DNA of 64,000 nucleotides from the NCBI GenBank assembly GCA_902362375.1, contig CABIVS010000001.1, positions 626,799 through 690,798 on the forward strand, in the 5' to 3' direction. The notes below the pieces were generated by a model. It saw nothing but the letters and a program-made list of their open reading frames with translations, was not told the DNA's origin and did not search any database. A program made the translations under genes and the position numbers. Source of the stretch: Bacteroidaceae bacterium. Its GTDB lineage: Bacteria > Bacteroidota > Bacteroidia > Bacteroidales > Bacteroidaceae. The stretch's first letter is position 1. Each line of letters begins with the position of its first letter. Below are positions 8,738-17,022 of the stretch, piece after piece.

Positions 8738-9778
8738 ATGAAAATTATTATCGACAATAAAATACCTTATATAAAAGAGGCGGTTCAGAGAATAGCCGAT
8801 GAGGTGGTTTATGCACCGGGTAAGGATTTCACCCCGGAGCTCGTACGAGATGCGGACGCTCTTATTGTCCGTACCCGCACACATTGCAACCGGGATTTAT
8901 TGGAAGGTAGTCGAGTGAGATTCATAGCGACCGCAACCATAGGTTTCGACCATATTGATACGGAGTATTGCAAACAGGCAGGCATTGAATGGACGAATGC
9001 ACCGGGATGTAACTCGGCTTCTGTCGCCCAATATATACAGTCATCGCTTCTGGTGTGGAAATCTTGCAGAAACAAAAAGCTAAATGAACTGACGATTGGA
9101 ATCATAGGAGTAGGAAATGTCGGGAGTAAGGTAGCTAAAGTTGCCCAGGATTTTGGCATGCGTGTTTTATTGAATGATTTGCCACGGGAAGAAAAAGAAG
9201 GTGCAGAACGGTTCTCTTCACTAAAGAAAATAGCGGAAGAGTGTGACATCATCACTTTTCACGTACCTTTATATAAGGAAGGAAAATATAAAACGTTCCA
9301 CCTGGCAGATGAAGATTTCTTTCAGTCACTCAAACGGAAGCCTGTTATTATCAATACCTCACGAGGAGAAGTCATCCAGACTGATGCTCTTTTAAAAGCC
9401 TTGAACAGCCGGATGATTTCGGATGCCATCATCGACGTATGGGAGCATGAACCGGAAATCAACCGTGATCTACTGGAAAAGGCATTTATCGGAACTCCTC
9501 ACATTGCAGGTTACTCTGCAGATGGAAAAGCAAACGCCACACGTATGTCATTGGATGCTATCTGCAAATTCTTCCAAATAAAAGGGGATTATGAAATTAA
9601 CGCACCCGCACCCGCCTCCCCCATTATTCACGCTAAAAACCACGCAGAAGCAGTCCTCCAAATGTATAATCCAACCGAAGACAGCAACCGGCTAAAAAAT
9701 CAACCGGAGCTATTCGAAACCCTGCGCGGAGATTATCCTTTGCGGCGGGAAGAGAAAGCATACATTATTAAGTATTAG
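8738..9778 (+). CDS. pdxB: Erythronate-4-phosphate dehydrogenase
   Basis: A 346-residue NAD-dependent D-2-hydroxyacid dehydrogenase that oxidises 4-phosphoerythronate in the DXP-dependent pyridoxal 5'-phosphate pathway. Evidence is the family opening KIIIDNKIPYIKEAV, the substrate-domain motif ATIGFDHID, the dinucleotide site GIIGVGNVGSKVAK, and catalytic candidates Arg in TSRGEV, Glu in WEHEPEI and His in TPHIAGYS. The frame is open upstream to a GTG at 8714, but that codon overlaps the promoter, so the ATG at 8738 is chosen. The protein is shorter than the E. coli enzyme (about 378 residues), with a reduced C-terminal dimerisation region. It converges on purN with a four-base overlap. Confidence 0.92.
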   Translation: MKIIIDNKIPYIKEAVQRIADEVVYAPGKDFTPELVRDADALIVRTRTHCNRDLLEGSRVRFIATATIGFDHIDTEYCKQAGIEWTNAPGCNSASVAQYIQSSLLVWKSCRNKKLNELTIGIIGVGNVGSKVAKVAQDFGMRVLLNDLPREEKEGAERFSSLKKIAEECDIITFHVPLYKEGKYKTFHLADEDFFQSLKRKPVIINTSRGEVIQTDALLKALNSRMISDAIIDVWEHEPEINRDLLEKAFIGTPHIAGYSADGKANATRMSLDAICKFFQIKGDYEINAPAPASPIIHAKNHAEAVLQMYNPTEDSNRLKNQPELFETLRGDYPLRREEKAYIIKY

Positions 9779-10347
9779 GTGTTACTTAATACCTGTTCTA
9801 TGATTTTCGGGAAGTGTTCATATTCCAAAGCATGCACCTTTTTAGCTACATCACCCGGAGAATCAGTCGAAAGAACAGGGCAAGTAGCTTGAAAAATCGT
9901 ATTTCCTTCGTCGTAATGCTCATTTATATAATGTATAGTGATACCGCTTTCTTTTTCACCGGCAGCTACCACTGCTTCATACACTCGGTCGCCATACATT
10001 CCTTTACCTCCATACTTCGGCAGAAGAGCAGGATGTATATTTATAATTTTATCGGGATAAGCATGCAAAAGCAAATCCGGTACACGAACTAAGAAGCCGG
10101 CCAACACGACAAAATCAATGCGGTACTCCTGCAAAATAGCCAAAATTTCATCTCCGGCTATCCAATCCTCCTTTGGAAACACGTTAGAAGGCACTCCCAA
10201 GCGATGCGCACGTTCCAAAACATAGGCATCACTCTTATTAGAAAGTACCAACGAAACCTGAACGGAATCGTTTTTTTGGAAATACCGGATAATATTCTCA
10301 GCATTAGAGCCGGAACCGGAAGCGAAAATTGCGATGTTTTTCTTCAT
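9775..10347 (-). CDS. purN: Phosphoribosylglycinamide formyltransferase
   Basis: A 190-residue cytosolic GAR transformylase of purine synthesis, using 10-formyl-THF. It begins MKKNIAIFASGSGSNAENI; the frame continues upstream to 10398, but those residues do not fit the family, so the start at 10347 is used. Key residues are visible in IINIHPALLPKYGGKGMYG (catalytic Asn and His) and in HYINEHYDEGNTI (catalytic Asp in DEG). It is transcribed away from acpP, and its stop codon overlaps the end of pdxB on the other strand. Confidence 0.93.
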   Translation of the reverse strand: MKKNIAIFASGSGSNAENIIRYFQKNDSVQVSLVLSNKSDAYVLERAHRLGVPSNVFPKEDWIAGDEILAILQEYRIDFVVLAGFLVRVPDLLLHAYPDKIINIHPALLPKYGGKGMYGDRVYEAVVAAGEKESGITIHYINEHYDEGNTIFQATCPVLSTDSPGDVAKKVHALEYEHFPKIIEQVLSNT

Positions 10348-10413
10348 AACCCTCAAATTCGATGCACAAAACAGTGAAAAATGTGCAAAACATTGCATTT
10401 ATTTAGTCAAATA

Positions 10414-10445
10414 TTTGCGCAAAACGATAAATATTCATTCCTTTG
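10414..10445 (+). promoter_or_regulatory. Promoter of the acpP-fabF-rnc operon
   Basis: A -33 TTTG at 10414-10417 is followed after 20 bases by TTCCTTTG at 10438-10445, one mismatch from TAnnTTTG. The spacing fits Bacteroides housekeeping promoters, and the untranslated leader to acpP is about 45 bases and A/T-rich. Confidence 0.6.
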
Positions 10446-10496
10446 CACCGCAAATTTAAAGAAATAAAACTAATTATTAATTAAAAACTTAAAGTT

Positions 10497-10733
10497 ATGT
10501 CTGAAATTGCATCAAGAGTAAAAGCGATTATCGTTGATAAATTAGGCGTAGAAGAATCAGAAGTTACAACCGAAGCAAGCTTCACTAACGACCTGGGAGC
10601 AGATTCTCTTGACACTGTAGAACTTATCATGGAATTCGAAAAAGAATTCGGTATCTCTATTCCTGATGACCAAGCAGAAAAAATTGGTACTGTAGGTGAT
10701 GCTGTATCTTATATCGAAGAACACGCTAAGTAA
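10497..10733 (+). CDS. acpP: Acyl carrier protein
   Basis: A 78-residue acidic ACP that carries acyl chains during type II fatty acid synthesis. The phosphopantetheine attachment serine is Ser37 in the motif [19 protein letters not shown]. Length and sequence are those of a primary metabolic ACP. It is first in the operon, followed after 15 bases by fabF, and is probably highly expressed given its good promoter and A-rich leader. Confidence 0.98.
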   Translation: MSEIASRVKAIIVDKLGVEESEVTTEASFTNDLGADSLDTVELIMEFEKEFGISIPDDQAEKIGTVGDAVSYIEEHAK

Positions 10734-10748
10734 TTCGATTTCATCAAT

Positions 10749-12011
10749 ATGGAATTAAAAAGAGTGGTAGTAACAGGCCTTGGCGCCATTACTCCCGTTG
10801 GCAATAGTGTTCCCGAATTTTGGGAAAACATTGTGAACGGGGTTAGTGGAGCAGGGCCTATTACTCATTTTGATGCGTCGTTATTCAAGACCCAATTCGC
10901 ATGCGAAGTGAAAGACTTCGATGCAACGAAATACATAGACCGCAAAGAAGCAAGAAAGATGGACTTGTACACTCAGTATGCCATCGCTGTTGCCAAAGAA
11001 GCGGTAAGTGATTCGGGGCTTGACGTCGAGAAAGAAGACTTGAACAAAATCGGTGTTATTTTTGGCGCCGGTATTGGTGGTATACATACATTTGAAGAAG
11101 AGGTAGGCAACTACTACACTCGTCAGGAAATGGGTCCGAAGTTTAATCCGTTCTTCATTCCAAAGATGATTTCGGATATTGCAGCCGGACAGATTTCTAT
11201 CATGTATGGTTTCCATGGTCCTAACTACGCGACTTGTTCAGCATGTGCTACTTCAACCAATGCCATTGCAGATGCCTTCAACCTGATTCGTTTGGGTAAA
11301 GCAAATGTAATTGTATCCGGTGGTTCGGAAGCAGCGATCTTCCCGGCAGGTGTAGGTGGTTTCAACGCTATGCACGCCTTGTCAACACGCAACGACGAAG
11401 CTTCTAAAGCTTCACGTCCGTTTAGCGCAAGCCGCGATGGTTTCGTTATGGGCGAAGGTGGCGGTTGCTTGATCCTGGAAGAACTGGAACACGCTAAAGC
11501 TCGTGGTGCAAAAATCTATGCAGAAGTTGCCGGTGTAGGTATGTCTGCAGATGCACATCACCTGACAGCTTCTCATCCGGAAGGTCTGGGAGCGAAATTG
11601 GTGATGAGAAATGCACTGGAAGATGCGGAAATGGATCCGAAAGAAGTAGATTATATCAATGTACACGGTACATCTACTCCGGTTGGTGATATTTCAGAAG
11701 CAAAAGCAATCAAGGAAGTATTCGGTGATCATGCGTTCGAGTTGAACATCAGTTCAACCAAATCAATGACAGGTCACTTGCTGGGAGCTGCCGGTGCGGT
11801 AGAATCTATTGCAAGCATCCTTGCCATCAAGAACGGCATTGTTCCTCCGACTATCAACCACGAAGAAGGTGACAACGACGAGAACATCGACTATAACCTT
11901 AATTTCACGTTCAACAAAGCACAGAAACGCGAAGTTAATGTTGCCTTGTCCAATACATTCGGATTTGGCGGTCACAATGCGTGCGTTATCTTCAAGAAAT
12001 ACGCAGAGTAA
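10749..12011 (+). CDS. fabF: 3-oxoacyl-ACP synthase II
   Basis: A 420-residue KAS II condensing enzyme that elongates acyl-ACP with malonyl-ACP. The nucleophile is Cys166 in ATCSACATSTNAI. The two catalytic histidines are in NVHGTSTPVGD and KSMTGHLLGAAGAVE, and the C-terminal gate GFGGHNACV is intact. It follows acpP closely and is followed by rnc, an arrangement common in Bacteroidetes. The strand is shared with a long frame that is actually the extended rnc frame; fabF is the real product here. Confidence 0.98.
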   Translation: MELKRVVVTGLGAITPVGNSVPEFWENIVNGVSGAGPITHFDASLFKTQFACEVKDFDATKYIDRKEARKMDLYTQYAIAVAKEAVSDSGLDVEKEDLNKIGVIFGAGIGGIHTFEEEVGNYYTRQEMGPKFNPFFIPKMISDIAAGQISIMYGFHGPNYATCSACATSTNAIADAFNLIRLGKANVIVSGGSEAAIFPAGVGGFNAMHALSTRNDEASKASRPFSASRDGFVMGEGGGCLILEELEHAKARGAKIYAEVAGVGMSADAHHLTASHPEGLGAKLVMRNALEDAEMDPKEVDYINVHGTSTPVGDISEAKAIKEVFGDHAFELNISSTKSMTGHLLGAAGAVESIASILAIKNGIVPPTINHEEGDNDENIDYNLNFTFNKAQKREVNVALSNTFGFGGHNACVIFKKYAE

Positions 12012-12015
12012 TATC

Positions 12016-12933
12016 GTGTTACGTAACGAAATAGATAAGATAAGGCTCTTGTTCCGCAAGGATAGAGAGTCTTATCTTTGTTTTTACCGGATACTCGGGT
12101 TCTACCCGCGCAATATCCAGCTTTATGAGCAGGCTCTCCTGCACAAATCGACTTCTGTCCGCTCCGACAAGGGACGTCCCCTCAACAATGAACGGCTGGA
12201 GTTTTTAGGTGACGCCATCCTCGACGCCATCGTGGGAGATATTGTCTACAAACGTTTCGAAGGGAAACGGGAAGGTTTCCTGACCAATACACGTTCCAAG
12301 ATTGTACAACGGGAAACGTTGAACAAGTTGGCCGTTGAAATCGGCTTGGACAAGCTCATCAAGTATTCCACCCGCTCCTCCTCTCACAATAGCTATATGT
12401 ACGGAAATGCTTTTGAAGCGTTTATCGGAGCTATTTATCTGGATCAGGGATATGAACGTTGCAAGCAGTTTATGGAGCAACGGATCATTAACCGTTATAT
12501 CGACCTGGAGAAAATATCCCGAAAAGAGGTTAACTTCAAATCCAAACTTATCGAGTGGAGTCAAAAGAACAAAATGGAGGTTTCCTTTGAATTAATAGAG
12601 CAGTTTCTCGATCATGACAGCAATCCTGTATTCCAAACCGAAGTACGCATTGAAGGACTTCCGGCAGGAACAGGTACGGGGTATTCCAAGAAGGAGTCTC
12701 AACAGAATGCCGCCCAGATGGCTATAAAGAAAGTAAAGGAGCCGACATTTATATCAACTATCGAAGAGATCAAAGCACAACATTCTGCAACTGCTGCTGA
12801 ACCGGAAAATATTTCAGAAGAAAACATCCTCGTCGATGAGATTTCCACAATGCAGGACGCAGAAGCTCCGGAGTCTAACCAAAGCAAATCCCCATGCGAC
12901 GACCCTGAATCACCAAATCGTGATCTTCAGTAA
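12016..12933 (+). CDS. rnc: Ribonuclease III
   Basis: A double-strand-specific endoribonuclease for rRNA and mRNA processing. The signature NERLEFLGDAILD lies in the catalytic domain, and a C-terminal dsRBD runs from NFKSKLIEWSQKN to KKESQQNAAQMAIKKV. The frame is open far into fabF, but a GTG at 12016, four bases after the fabF stop, is the best start and gives 305 residues. The alternative is an ATG inside fabF. About 60 acidic, low-complexity residues follow the dsRBD, longer than in E. coli RNase III. The last 59 coding bases overlap the 3' end of pfkA on the opposite strand. Confidence 0.92.
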   Translation: MLRNEIDKIRLLFRKDRESYLCFYRILGFYPRNIQLYEQALLHKSTSVRSDKGRPLNNERLEFLGDAILDAIVGDIVYKRFEGKREGFLTNTRSKIVQRETLNKLAVEIGLDKLIKYSTRSSSHNSYMYGNAFEAFIGAIYLDQGYERCKQFMEQRIINRYIDLEKISRKEVNFKSKLIEWSQKNKMEVSFELIEQFLDHDSNPVFQTEVRIEGLPAGTGTGYSKKESQQNAAQMAIKKVKEPTFISTIEEIKAQHSATAAEPENISEENILVDEISTMQDAEAPESNQSKSPCDDPESPNRDLQ

Positions 12934-13885
12934 CTAATTTCAGTTTTCCTGCAACTTCTTCAAGAGGGATAGATGCTATATCATCCCCTTTTAAAGTCAC
13001 CATACGCCCGAATTGGCCATTGGCTATCAATTCTGTTGCATGCCCGCCCATGCGGGTAGAAAGATTGCGGTCGAAAGGAGTAGGCGAACCACCACGCTGG
13101 ATATACCCCAAAACTGTTTCGCGGGTTTCTATACCGGTTTCATATTCAATTTCCTGCGCGATATATTCAGCAGCACGTTTACGCCCGTCAGTCTGAATAC
13201 CTTCCGCTACCACTACAATAGAATAGGGTTTGCCTTTCTTTAGTCTTTCCAGAATCGTATTGCCGATATTCTTAATGTCATAAGCAATTTCTGGGACGAG
13301 AATCACATCCCCTCCTCCTGCCATACCGGAATACAAAGCAATCCAACCCGCTTTATGCCCCATCACTTCAATCACCATCACCCTTTTATGAGAACTTGCG
13401 GTGGAATGTAGACGGTCAATGGCATCAGTAGCAATACTTACCGCCGAATCGAAACCAAAAGAGATGTCCGTGCCCCAAATATCATTATCAATGGTTTTAG
13501 GAACAGATACGATGTTAACTCCCATTGCAGCAAACTTGGCTGCGGTCTTCTGTGTTCCATTTCCACCGATACAAACGATACAATCCAGTCCCATTTCACG
13601 GATATTCTGAAGAATTAAAGACGGTTTGTCAACATCCGAGACAACACCTCCTTTTTTGAAAGGCTTCTCGCGAGAGGTTCCCAACATCGTTCCACCCAAA
13701 TTCAGCAGACCGGAAAGCGACTTGTCTGTAATAGATTCGACATCTTTGGTCAGCAAGCCCTGAAAACCGCTGTGAATGCCTATCACTTCCATCCCATAAT
13801 AATTGATGGCAGTTTTGCACACGCCACGAATGGTGGCATTGATGCCGGGACAGTCCCCGCCGGATGTTAAGATTCCAATTCTCAT
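12875..13885 (-). CDS. pfkA: 6-phosphofructokinase
   Basis: A 336-residue phosphofructokinase. It begins MRIGILTSGGDCPGINATIRGV; the frame extends upstream to 13933, but the start at 13885 fits the family. The phosphate-donor site reads GGNGTQKTA, where E. coli has GGDGS, and the catalytic loop reads PKTIDND, where E. coli has PGTIDND. Glycine at the 104 position favours ATP over pyrophosphate, while lysine at the 124 position is the PPi-like form. This G104/K124 combination is known from actinobacterial ATP-PFKs. The fructose-6-phosphate site MGHKAGWIAL and the ETVLGYIQRGG motif are intact. Its 3' end overlaps rnc. Confidence 0.9.
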   Translation of the reverse strand: MRIGILTSGGDCPGINATIRGVCKTAINYYGMEVIGIHSGFQGLLTKDVESITDKSLSGLLNLGGTMLGTSREKPFKKGGVVSDVDKPSLILQNIREMGLDCIVCIGGNGTQKTAAKFAAMGVNIVSVPKTIDNDIWGTDISFGFDSAVSIATDAIDRLHSTASSHKRVMVIEVMGHKAGWIALYSGMAGGGDVILVPEIAYDIKNIGNTILERLKKGKPYSIVVVAEGIQTDGRKRAAEYIAQEIEYETGIETRETVLGYIQRGGSPTPFDRNLSTRMGGHATELIANGQFGRMVTLKGDDIASIPLEEVAGKLKLVTEDHDLVIQGRRMGICFG

Positions 13886-13983
13886 TGTCGCATTTTTTAG
13901 TCTAAAACTCGGGTATTCTATGGAAGTCGTCAATTTTTAACGATTATTTCCGTCGTAAAGATAGAAAAAAAAGATAAATAAGT

Positions 13984-13991
13984 TACTTTTG
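13984..13991 (+). promoter_or_regulatory. -7 promoter element of the GH3-like gene
   Basis: TACTTTTG matches TAnnTTTG and ends 31 bases before the ATG at 14023. It is divergent from pfkA. Confidence 0.6.
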
Positions 13992-14022
13992 CACGACTAA
14001 ACATTATTATGTTAAAGCAGAA

Positions 14023-15549
14023 ATGAATATTACAAAAATTATTAGTAAGACTTTCGATTCCCGTTTAAAACAGATAGACCTATATGCTAGTCAGGCTAGT
14101 GAGATACAGCATCGTGTGTTAAGCCGCTTAATACACCAGGCCGCTCAGACTGAATGGGGAAGAAAGTACGATTACTCCTCTATCCGTAACTATGAAGACT
14201 TCCGGAAACGTGTTCCTATCCAAACATACGAAGAAATCAAACCTTATGTAGAACGTTTGCGAGCCGGGGAACAGAATCTGCTTTGGCCATCGGAGATACG
14301 CTGGTTTGCAAAATCCTCCGGAACGACTAATGATAAAAGTAAATTCCTTCCTGTCAGCAAAGAGGCACTGGAAGACATTCATTACAGAGGAGGAAAAGAT
14401 GCGGCAGCTCTTTATTTCCGCATCAATCCGGATAGCCATTTTTTCTCCGGCAAGGGACTGATTCTTGGAGGTAGCCATAGTCCGAACCTCAACTCCAACC
14501 ATAGTTTAGTAGGAGATTTATCCGCTATTCTGATTCAAAATGTGAATCCGCTTATCAATTTCATTCGTGTACCCAGCAAGAAAATTGCATTGATGAGCGA
14601 ATGGGAAACCAAAATAGAAGCAATCGCCAACAGCACTATTCCGGTAAATGTGACAAGTTTGTCCGGCGTACCGTCATGGATGCTCGTACTTATCAAACGT
14701 GTTCTTGAAAAGACAGGAAAACAGACTTTGGAAGAAGTATGGCCCAATCTGGAAGTTTTCTTCCACGGTGGAGTGGCTTTCACTCCTTATCGTGAGCAAT
14801 ACAAGCAGGTGATTCAAACACCGAAGATGCATTATGTTGAGACTTATAATGCTTCTGAAGGATATTTCGGAACTCAAAACGACCTCTCCGATCCTGCCAT
14901 GTTATTAATGATCGACTATGGAATCTTCTACGAGTTTGTTCCGCTGGAGGAAGTAGGAAAAGAAAGTCCACGGGTTTACTGCCTTGAAGAAGTCGAACTC
15001 AACAAAAACTATGCAATGGTTATTTCTACTTCTTGCGGTTTATGGAGATACATGATTGGTGATACGGTGAAGTTTACCAGCAAGAATCCCTATAAGTTTG
15101 TCATCACAGGAAGAACAAAGCATTTCATCAACGCATTTGGTGAAGAGCTGATTGTCGATAACGCTGAAAAAGGATTGGCAAAGGCTTGTGCCGAAACCGG
15201 AGCGCAAGTTAGTGAATACACCGCGGCACCTGTGTTTATGGATGAGAATGCCAAATGCCGGCACCAGTGGTTAATAGAGTTCGCTAAGATGCCGGATTCA
15301 GTAGAAAAATTTGCAGCGATACTTGATGCCACACTGAAAGAGGTTAACTCCGATTATGAGGCGAAACGATGGAAAGACATAGCTTTGCAACCATTGGAAG
15401 TGATCGTTGCCCGTGAGGGATTATTCCATGATTGGCTGGCACAGAAAGGAAAGCTGGGAGGACAACACAAAGTTCCCAGATTAAGTAATACGCGCGAATA
15501 TATAGAAACAATGCTAGCGCTGAATGACAGTATTCCTTCGGAAGAATAA
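14023..15549 (+). CDS. GH3-family acyl-adenylating enzyme (auxin-responsive GH3-like)
   Basis: A 508-residue member of the GH3 branch of the ANL adenylating enzymes. Motifs are the phosphate loop SSGTTNDKSKFLPV, YNASEGYFGTQ in the adenine-binding region, and LWRYMIGDTVKF with FVITGRTKHFINAFGEEL at the hinge to the C-terminal domain. Plant GH3 enzymes join amino acids to jasmonate or auxin. The bacterial substrates are unknown, but an acyl-adenylate followed by amide formation is expected. No signal peptide or membrane segment is seen. The gene is monocistronic, with a palindromic repeat downstream. Confidence 0.85.
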   Translation: MNITKIISKTFDSRLKQIDLYASQASEIQHRVLSRLIHQAAQTEWGRKYDYSSIRNYEDFRKRVPIQTYEEIKPYVERLRAGEQNLLWPSEIRWFAKSSGTTNDKSKFLPVSKEALEDIHYRGGKDAAALYFRINPDSHFFSGKGLILGGSHSPNLNSNHSLVGDLSAILIQNVNPLINFIRVPSKKIALMSEWETKIEAIANSTIPVNVTSLSGVPSWMLVLIKRVLEKTGKQTLEEVWPNLEVFFHGGVAFTPYREQYKQVIQTPKMHYVETYNASEGYFGTQNDLSDPAMLLMIDYGIFYEFVPLEEVGKESPRVYCLEEVELNKNYAMVISTSCGLWRYMIGDTVKFTSKNPYKFVITGRTKHFINAFGEELIVDNAEKGLAKACAETGAQVSEYTAAPVFMDENAKCRHQWLIEFAKMPDSVEKFAAILDATLKEVNSDYEAKRWKDIALQPLEVIVAREGLFHDWLAQKGKLGGQHKVPRLSNTREYIETMLALNDSIPSEE

Positions 15550-15645
15550 CCAAAAACCAAGACATAACCGACACAAGTATCTTTATTACAGAGATTGCTT
15601 GTACAAGGAAGGTATTTCGAAACAGAAGCACCATTCTAGTATCTT

Positions 15646-15737
15646 TTAGGCACGGATTACGCGGATTACGCGGATTACACGGACAAGTTTATTCTCTTTC
15701 CATGTTCATCCGTGTAATCCGCGTAATCCGTGCCTAA
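15646..15737. repeat. Long imperfect palindrome (GGATTAC-rich), copy 1
   Basis: Left arm 15646-15683 and right arm 15709-15737 are reverse complements, except that the left arm carries one extra 9-base unit GCGGATTAC. The arms begin and end with TTAGGCACGGATTAC and its complement; the loop is 25 bases. The same outer sequence recurs at 35431-35516. It occupies the convergent spacer between the GH3-like gene and mnmA (15550-15811) and could act as a terminator or a dispersed repeat. Confidence 0.85.
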
Positions 15738-15811
15738 TCTTTGTCAGTCAATAAGCTAAATTTCGTTTTGACTCACCCCTGTCAGACGAATCACCTTCCC
15801 CCATATAAAGA

Positions 15812-16969
15812 TTACCGGGCGTTGACTATTATCCCTCCTCCCAATAATAAGCCATCTTTATAGAATGCGGCAGCTTGTCCCGGAGCAATGGCGGTTAAAG
15901 GCTCATGAAGTTGCACATGTAGTAGATGATCCGGTGTAATGGTAATCGTAGCATGGTTTTCCTGTTTGCGATACCGTATTTTCACAATGATGTCAGAATG
16001 CCCTAAAGTACGCTCCTGATTGACAAGATTCCAGTCTTTCAACCACATTTCTGTTTTCTCCAGAGCAGAAAGAGAAGCTAATACTACTTCGTTCTTTTCA
16101 GGATTAATCTCTTTCACAAATACGGGACGGTTCAAATGAATGCCCAAGCCACGTCTCTGTCCAATGGTATAAAAAGGATAGCCCTCATGCCAGGCAATAA
16201 AATCGCCCTTTTCATCGACAAATCTTCCTCGTTTCACTTTATTGAGTCCTACCTGATTGCTTCCAGTCAATCTCTGACAATCTTCAACCAATGCTTGATC
16301 CTCCTCCATCATCCACTTTTCCCCTGCCAATGCCGCACTATTTTGAGTCAACCAGTTTTTCAAAAAAGTCCGATAGTCCATTGGGCAAAAACAAACGCCT
16401 ATACTGTCCTTTTTAGTTGCCACCTTCCGGAACCCATGTTCGGCAGCCCAGACACGGGCTTCCACTTTCGTAATATCCCCCATCGGCAACAGCATCCTGC
16501 AAAGAATATCTTGTTTCAATCCCCATAGAAAGAAGGTTTGATCCTTATCCGAGTCGGCAGCATATGTTATATAAAAGGTGTTATTTAGTTGTATATTCTG
16601 CGCATAGTGCCCGGTAGCTATATAGAAAACACCCATTTCATCGGCAATTTTAGCAAGCAGAGGCCATTTCAGGTAATTATTGCACAATGTACAAGGGACC
16701 GGAGTCCGTCCTGCCAGATACTCCTGCACAAAATAGTCAATAATCTGCTTACTGAATATTTCCCTGGCATCGTACGTTATATGCCGTATTCCTAAACGTT
16801 CTGCCAGATTACGGGCATCTTCCAGATACTCTGTCGAGCCATTCAGTTCATAAAAACGAAAGGTTACTCCGATTACTTCATAACCGGCTTCCAACAATCG
16901 CATAGCAGCAACAGAACTATCTGTACCGCCGCTCATTCCAAGCAATACTCGTTTGTTTTCCTCCATCAT
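15812..16969 (-). CDS. mnmA: tRNA 2-thiouridylase paralogue (MnmA family)
   Basis: A 385-residue MnmA-type enzyme that adenylates and thiolates U34 of tRNAs for Lys, Glu and Gln. The PP-loop reads GMSGGTDSS instead of the common GMSGGVDSS. The first catalytic cysteine is in [11 protein letters not shown] and the second in [11 protein letters not shown]. The C-terminal barrels are present ([13 protein letters not shown], then APGQAAAFY). Bacteroides genomes usually carry more than one mnmA, and the substitutions suggest this is a diverged paralogue. Two adjacent ATG codons are possible starts; the -7 element ends only five bases upstream, suggesting a leaderless or near-leaderless mRNA. Confidence 0.88.
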   Translation of the reverse strand: MMEENKRVLLGMSGGTDSSVAAMRLLEAGYEVIGVTFRFYELNGSTEYLEDARNLAERLGIRHITYDAREIFSKQIIDYFVQEYLAGRTPVPCTLCNNYLKWPLLAKIADEMGVFYIATGHYAQNIQLNNTFYITYAADSDKDQTFFLWGLKQDILCRMLLPMGDITKVEARVWAAEHGFRKVATKKDSIGVCFCPMDYRTFLKNWLTQNSAALAGEKWMMEEDQALVEDCQRLTGSNQVGLNKVKRGRFVDEKGDFIAWHEGYPFYTIGQRRGLGIHLNRPVFVKEINPEKNEVVLASLSALEKTEMWLKDWNLVNQERTLGHSDIIVKIRYRKQENHATITITPDHLLHVQLHEPLTAIAPGQAAAFYKDGLLLGGGIIVNAR

Positions 16970-16973
16970 GCTG

Positions 16974-16981
16974 CAAAATTA
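16974..16981 (-). promoter_or_regulatory. -7 promoter element of mnmA, very close to the start
   Basis: TAATTTTG on the minus strand is followed by CAGC and then the start codon, so transcription would begin at or next to the ATG. The same TTTGCAGCATG layout occurs at the Ig-like lipoprotein gene (63758-63772). Confidence 0.5.
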
Positions 16982-16993
16982 AGTATTTTCCCG

Positions 16994-17001
16994 TATCTTT
17001 G
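16994..17001 (+). promoter_or_regulatory. -7 promoter element of the SNF2 helicase gene
   Basis: TATCTTTG matches TAnnTTTG and ends 21 bases before the ATG at 17023. It lies back to back with the mnmA promoter. Confidence 0.65.
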
Positions 17002-17022
17002 TCTGTTAAAGCCTAAAAGAGA

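Noticed and set aside
11809..12015. N-terminal extension of rnc reaching into fabF
   Set aside because: The extra residues are a frame-shifted reading of fabF and do not resemble RNase III. A GTG just after the fabF stop is a better start.
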